DNA from: Pocillopora verrucosa | Lineage: Eukaryota > Cnidaria > Anthozoa > Scleractinia > Pocilloporidae | Assembly: GCF_036669915.1 (NCBI RefSeq) | Contig: NC_089316.1 | Coordinates: 20,092,354-20,156,353 of the forward strand | Length of the DNA stretch: 64,000 nt | Direction of reading: 5' to 3' | Shown here: positions 59,674-64,000 of the stretch, piece by piece | How the letters are laid out: the number at the start of each line of letters is the position of its first letter | How positions within the stretch are numbered: the first letter of the stretch is position 1 | Notes under the pieces: model-generated | What the model was told of the DNA's origin: nothing | Seen by the model: the letters and a program-made list of their open reading frames with translations, nothing else | Database searches by the model: none | Position numbers and translations under genes: made by a program

Positions 59674-62600
59674 CTGTAAAAAGAATCGGTTAAAAAAGGA
59701 AACTTCAAAGGATTGTTGACAGAAACTTGAGCGCGTGGAGTACGAGTCAGGGAGTAATTTTATCAGAATGGTTCGAGACGACCTTTAATTAGCAATTTAC
59801 TGCATAGTAACAAATTGTGTGCTTCAAACGTCTTTTAAAACGTCCGTGTATATTCCAAAACGCTTTACAAACAGCAAGAAAACAACAAGAAAGATCCATC
59901 ATTAAGAGAATGACTAGAATTCTGTCATCTGATGGAGGTTTAAATGGAACTTTTTTGAAACTTGGTTATATTCTAATGACTAGAACTGTGGTGGCCTGCT
60001 TCCTCGGACAACAAATTAAGTAACATATGAGTTTAACTGTAACCAAGGTCATTGAGTGTCTTCTTAAATCATGAATTTAAATCTTTCAAGTTCCCCTTTC
60101 CACCAGGGGTACAAGCTGGTATAAGGGCTCCTGAAGAAAAGACCATCATTCCATACAGGAAGAGTAACAGTACTCCTGACCACTTCACCCTGTGAACACT
60201 GGAATAGGTTCTGGTGGTGTTGGCCAAGTGGCCTGTATTATCACTAAACCTTTATCATACTCTTTAAATAACATCACTTGACATACTCTGTTAGACATAC
60301 TAACATCAACTTACAAGTTTTGGGTTGCTCCTGAGGTACTGAACCAAGTTTTGTCTTAATTCGCCATGTGGGATTTTGATTCCCTTAACAATTTCCAGTT
60401 GTTCGGACAAGGCATAGAACATGCAATTTCCTAATCCTTTATTGTCAGATATTCTGAAGCCCCTGTCTGATGCAATATTCCTCAGCCCCAATGATAGATC
60501 TGTTCTGCTCTTGACTCTGCTTGCATCGAGTTGCATCTGCCGAAGTTCCTGGATGATTCGGTCAAGAGACCCTAGAAAAGACAAAGTTCCTATTAATCTA
60601 ACAGCATGAAAGAAGCGAAAATAACACAATCCTCAATCTAGTACGAGAAACTTTGAGGTAATAAGAAAAAGAACGGCTTCAACCACCAGATTTCTACTGT
60701 TTTGTCCAGAAACTCAGTTTTGAAAAGGAAGCTCTTACTGTTATTTAAGTCACTTTTTAAGTTCGATATCTGCCCGTGAATGAATACACTAATAATCAAG
60801 AGAGAAGAAGGAGACAAGGCTCTGACATATCTGTATAACTGGAAAAAGGAATCCTGGAAAAAAAATCACAGGCTTCAAAAATATATTGATGTATTTCCTC
60901 TACCGTATGAATATGTGATTACTACAATATTGTGTCAAAAGACGACTGCATTGTGAATAGAACATAATAATAATAATAATAATAATAATAACTTTATTTA
61001 AGTGTCAGTGTATTTAGCACTGCTGTGCTAATTGGGGACACTGTAAATAAGGAAACAAATATCGTAAATGAACAGAAACTCGTTAAAAAACCCAACTGGT
61101 AGGAGGCAGACCAGCTGGCTATTTACAAAGCGTGCAGGAGTTGAATTCGGGGCCACCGAAGACAAATCCATCCAGTGGCAGGGAGGAGGACTTGAACCCG
61201 GGACCTCCGGCTTACAAGTCCAGCGCCCTAACCACTAGGCCACGCTCGCCTCCTTAAAAATAACATAACTTAACATAAACCGGTTTTGAGAGGAGCAGCA
61301 TATTGAACTTTGGTCTCGTTTTGAGAAAAAGTAAAAGAGTGCCCCAAGTCTTCCTGGTTTAGACAATGTATGGTAGTTTCTAATTGAAACTTTAAATGAA
61401 TAGAAGAAACAAAGAACACTAAGTCGTCCGTCCGGATCAGAAAGTGAAAGAAAATCAAATTTGTTTATACAAGTCTTACGTTTGTGACTGAAGAGTGCAG
61501 GAGTATAATTAAAAACATGTCTCATTAGTAAGAAACGTTATCAAAAGTACCTCACGAAGTTTTCACGAAGCATAGCAGGCCTGAAGTCGAAAGTTAAGAA
61601 AATAAAATCGCAGGATCTCCTTGTAATCTTCTGTACTTCTTTAGGGATGTCAATTATCGTGTGTTATTAATATATTATTACTCACTTGGATTCAGTAATG
61701 AATCCACTGTTAGTTGTTCGGTTGACGTATCAACAACTTCGACCTGCCGAGCTCTGAAACTTGTGTCTCGTCTTTTGGAAGCTAAAGAGATAGAAAGAAA
61801 CTTTTATCTTAACATCACAGTAAACAAGAAGATAAAACGACTGATTACTATTCATGTTTAACATCTTTTTTATACGAAGTGTTCATGCTTTCCGTCACAG
61901 TTAAAAGAGACCGAAAGCCGAGTATCCCCCTAAAACACTATAAGGGATATTGAAAACATTCTCACCATGAACTATGTCGAACATCTTGTCCACAAGACGG
62001 TCACACTGTTTTTCCCAGCTAAAGTTCTCTTCATATGAACTCCTCAGCTGCTGAATATCTCGAAGTCGAACTGATCTTTCCTTATGTCGGACACCAGAAA
62101 TTGCCTTTGCCCACTCCTTGGGTTCCTCAGACTCCACCACGAATGATTTGCCCGATGGTAAAGTGCACAGTGCTTCACCAAATCCTGAGTTTTTACTGAC
62201 AAGAATGGGAAGACCGGCAGACAATACCTCCGACGCTGTCAAACCAAAACCCTCTGTTCTAGAGGGCATGATGCAAAGATCAACTTCACAAAATAATTCT
62301 TTCAATCCCTCTTTACTTTGCATGAACTTCCTCACGGTCAGCTGGTTTTTATCAATTCCACTCTGGAGTAAATTCTTTGCTACCTCATCCTGTTTACCGT
62401 CAGGTGCACCCACGAAAATCAGATGGTAAGAGCTGTCTTTCAGTTCAACTATTGCTTTAGCAGAGATATCGTAGCCCTTCAAGCTGAAGTCCTTTGGGTC
62501 ACCACGGCCAAACGTCAGTACCTTGAACTTGTTACACTCCTTTAGGGTTTGTTTTACGTCAGAGAACTCACAGAAAGTTCCAGGAGTCAGTTGAAGGATT

Positions 62601-64000
62601 TCTTCCTCACTTTTGCATGAGCAGAGCTGAGTGGAGAAAGCGTCTGTTAGCTTTGGTCCAACTGCTTGCACAGCATCTGCCAATTTACACAACGCCACTT
62701 CGGTTAAATTCTTCTCTTGACCCTTGGCAATAGCACTGGGATAGTTTTTGTACATTGCAAGTTCTTCGGGTGCAGTGTGCACCACCTGAATCCACTTGCA
62801 ATTGTGAGACGTTCTGATAACTTGGGCTTGCTTACCAAGCTTTGCACCATGACCCAGCACAAAGTCAATGTCAAGGTCTCTTGGTGGGAAACTCAACCAT
62901 TCAAGAGGATCACTGAAGCCTTCAAGTTTCTCGGCTTGCTGGATAGAAACATTGTGACTGGATGCCATTCTCCTCTCTTTATCAGTACAGGCAAACTGTG
63001 GGACAAGGAGAGTAACGTCCAGTTCAGAGCGTTTGGCCAACAGAATGGCAAGCTGTCTGTTGATGGTGGACAAGCCCCCCATTGACGAACTCCACTCACT
63101 GCCAAGGAGAGTCACCTTCAATGCTGCGGCAGACTTCTTTGGATTGATTTCACTTGCTTCATCATGTGATCTAGCAGTTACATTTGAAGAGGACAAACCC
63201 TGAAGAAAAAAAGGTCATCTTAGATTATGATAATTACATAAAAAAAACTTTGGGTATGGTTATACAAATTTTTATTAAAGAATAATTCTATCTTGTTTGA
63301 AATTCTCTGACTTATATTTAAAACTGAAGATAATCTATTAGGGCTCCCTTTCTCAATACTGATAACAGCTCAATTGACATCAATATTAAGTAAATTACAG
63401 GAGCAAAGCAAAGACGAAAACGAGGCTTGAAATCTTTGCTTGAAAGATCATTACAGTTAATTATACCTGGCTTCTTCTTTTCAAGAACCATTTCTTCAAT
63501 CCACAAACTAGTTCTATCATATCCCAAGGTTTTCGCTTACAGATGTCCGGCTGACATTTGCATCAATGAGGTGGACGCAGTCCTTGTGTGTACAATTGGT
63601 TTTCACGCAGTCTGAGCATGCACGACGTGTTTCTTCTGCCCCTTGATGACAGTAAGGACATGCAACACACAGCCTATACTTTATTCCTCTCAGGTATGGC
63701 ATTTCTTGTGACAAATTCTTTAGGGTGTCTTCAAGAAATTCACGAACAAGAGTCGCTAGTTCGACGGAGTTCTGTCCTTCAACCTGATCACTTTGTGCTT
63801 TTCTTTGTCTCAAGGTTACCTTCACAAATCCTGTTTCGCATATGAGGACAAAATCATGAATATCTTTCCCAATAATGAACCATGCTCCATTTTGGTACAG
63901 ACGAGGTTGATGCGTGGCCCATGTCTCTGAACACCAACGAATGCATCGGGAGACAAGCTGCAAGAAAAGACCATGAGGGACAAAGCCATGGACAAAGAGG
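59406..64000 (-). CDS. COR-GT4-OTU fusion gene, partial at window edge (class-2 copy B)
   Basis: Exons in minus order: 64000(partial)-63467, 63199-61966, 61781-61686, 60572-60315 and 59673-59406. All junctions agree in phase. They encode the end of a COR domain (FVHGFVPHGLFLQLVSR), a Cys/His-rich segment (CVACPYCHQG, CSDCVKTNC, HKDCVHL), a GT4 module, a basic linker and a complete OTU cysteine-protease domain. Roco proteins use COR for dimerisation and Roc for GTP; a Roc domain would lie beyond the edge. OTU proteases cleave ubiquitin linkages. No membrane segment is seen. One defect: compared with copy A, four bases are missing between 63555 and 63556, shifting the frame just before the GT4 junction. 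This could be a real lesion, a sequencing error, or bypassed by another splice site. The 3' end may extend past 59406. Confidence 0.75.
60315..60572 (-). CDS. OTU protease exon 1 (catalytic Asp/Cys), copy B
   Basis: 258 nt between acceptor TTTGTCTTTTCTAG and a perfect GTAAGT donor, joining the linker through a split Arg codon. It contains the OTU catalytic signature ISDNKGLGNCMFYALSEQL, with Asp and nucleophilic Cys in the standard D-x2-G-x-G-N-C spacing, then HGELRQNLVQYLRSNPKL. This exon has no counterpart in copy A. Confidence 0.85.
60966..61253 (-). mobile_element. tRNA-derived SINE with ATT tail
   Basis: On the minus strand, a tRNA-like head has A-box TGGCCTAGTGGTTAGG and B-box GGTTCAAGTCC. 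A unique body follows, with a tail AATAAAG(TTATTATTATT...) made by the ATA microsatellite at 60966-60992. It sits in the intron between linker and OTU exon 1. Confidence 0.8.
61686..61781 (-). CDS. Basic linker exon of copy B (96 nt, phase 1-1)
   Basis: Acceptor TTTCTATCTCTTTAG, donor GTGAGT. Encodes ASKRRDTSFRARQVEVVDTS and TEQLTVDSLLNP. Its counterpart in copy A is 45340-45435, also 96 nt, differing mainly by substitutions. Confidence 0.7.
61966..63199 (-). CDS. GT4 glycosyltransferase exon of copy B
   Basis: 1234 nt, open throughout from acceptor TTTTTTTCTTCAG (phase 0) to donor GTGAGA (phase 1). Key elements are LKVTLLGSEWSSSMGGLSTI (the Gly-rich nucleotide-sugar loop), NCKWIQVVHTAPEE, KFKVLTFGRGD and the donor-binding EX7E motif at Glu315 and Glu323 counted from the TTG at 63196 (TEGFGLTASEVL). 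The reading frame continues directly from the COR exon as KRRSQ-GLSSSN, which supports a fused protein rather than a separate gene; there is no ATG at the exon start. Confidence 0.85.
63467..64000 (-). CDS. COR C-terminal and Cys/His-rich exon, copy B (partial)
   Basis: Open from the window edge as LFVHGFVPHGLFLQLVSRC, then WFIIGKDIHDFVLICETG, LATLVREFLEDTLKNLSQ and a Cys/His segment that may bind zinc. At 63555/63556 copy A has four more bases; without them the frame ends at TAA about 13 codons later. With them the exon would end KKWFLKRRSQ at donor GTATAA, as in copy A. Confidence 0.75.

Overview
The window looks like part of an anthozoan cnidarian genome, most likely a stony coral. The reasons are an AT-rich eukaryotic sequence with spliced genes, an F5/8C domain exon, a rhodopsin-class GPCR remnant, CR1/L2-like, DIRS-like and tRNA-derived repeats, and domain fusions of a kind reported from coral immune-receptor repertoires. 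Species cannot be named from sequence alone. One 100-base assembly gap lies at 17836-17935.

The main content is an array of four related minus-strand genes built around a family-4 glycosyltransferase (GT4) domain. They form two classes. Class 1 is GT4 plus a C-terminal Death domain: one copy (22507-29765) can be assembled by splice phase into an uninterrupted 575-residue frame, and a second is cut by the left window edge (1-562). Class 2 is COR domain (C-terminal of Roc, Roco family), Cys/His-rich segment, GT4, basic linker and OTU-type cysteine protease: one copy runs off the right edge (59406-64000), and one (44131-49801) is decayed and has lost the exon with the catalytic Cys. The two classes pair a shared sugar-transferase module with either a death-fold signalling module or a deubiquitinase-like protease behind a Roco regulatory domain. 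An innate-immune or cell-death role is an inference.

The array grew by duplication. Sequence at 1-1670 and 3785-4130 matches 29207-31380 and 32226-32576. About 41.8-48 kb matches about 57.5-64 kb. The class-1 gene also holds an internal duplication that doubled a 69-nt cassette exon.

Layout: 1-4135, partial class-1 gene and upstream DNA. 4147-7797, three long inverted-repeat elements. 7800-11520, a decayed CR1/L2-like LINE with a 2A-like motif and PHD finger. 11538-13063, a 1.5-kb TIR element whose unoccupied site survives in the paralogous segment. 13385-14990, a second LINE remnant. 16790-17780, a GPCR pseudogene. 19500-19765, a LINE 3' end. 22507-29765, the GT4-Death gene. 31382-32226, an interspersed repeat. 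33865-37691, a DIRS-like element with a nested MITE. 40170-41300, an ankyrin pseudogene. 44131-49801, the class-2 pseudogene. 50898-51914, a discoidin-domain fragment with a one-base frame break. 52797-53049, a TIR element with a tRNA-like core. 55010-55570, a minisatellite. 57480-64000, the duplicated block with the class-2 gene, one SINE and one TTAA MITE. All splice models rest on consensus sites and reading-phase agreement only; there is no transcript evidence.
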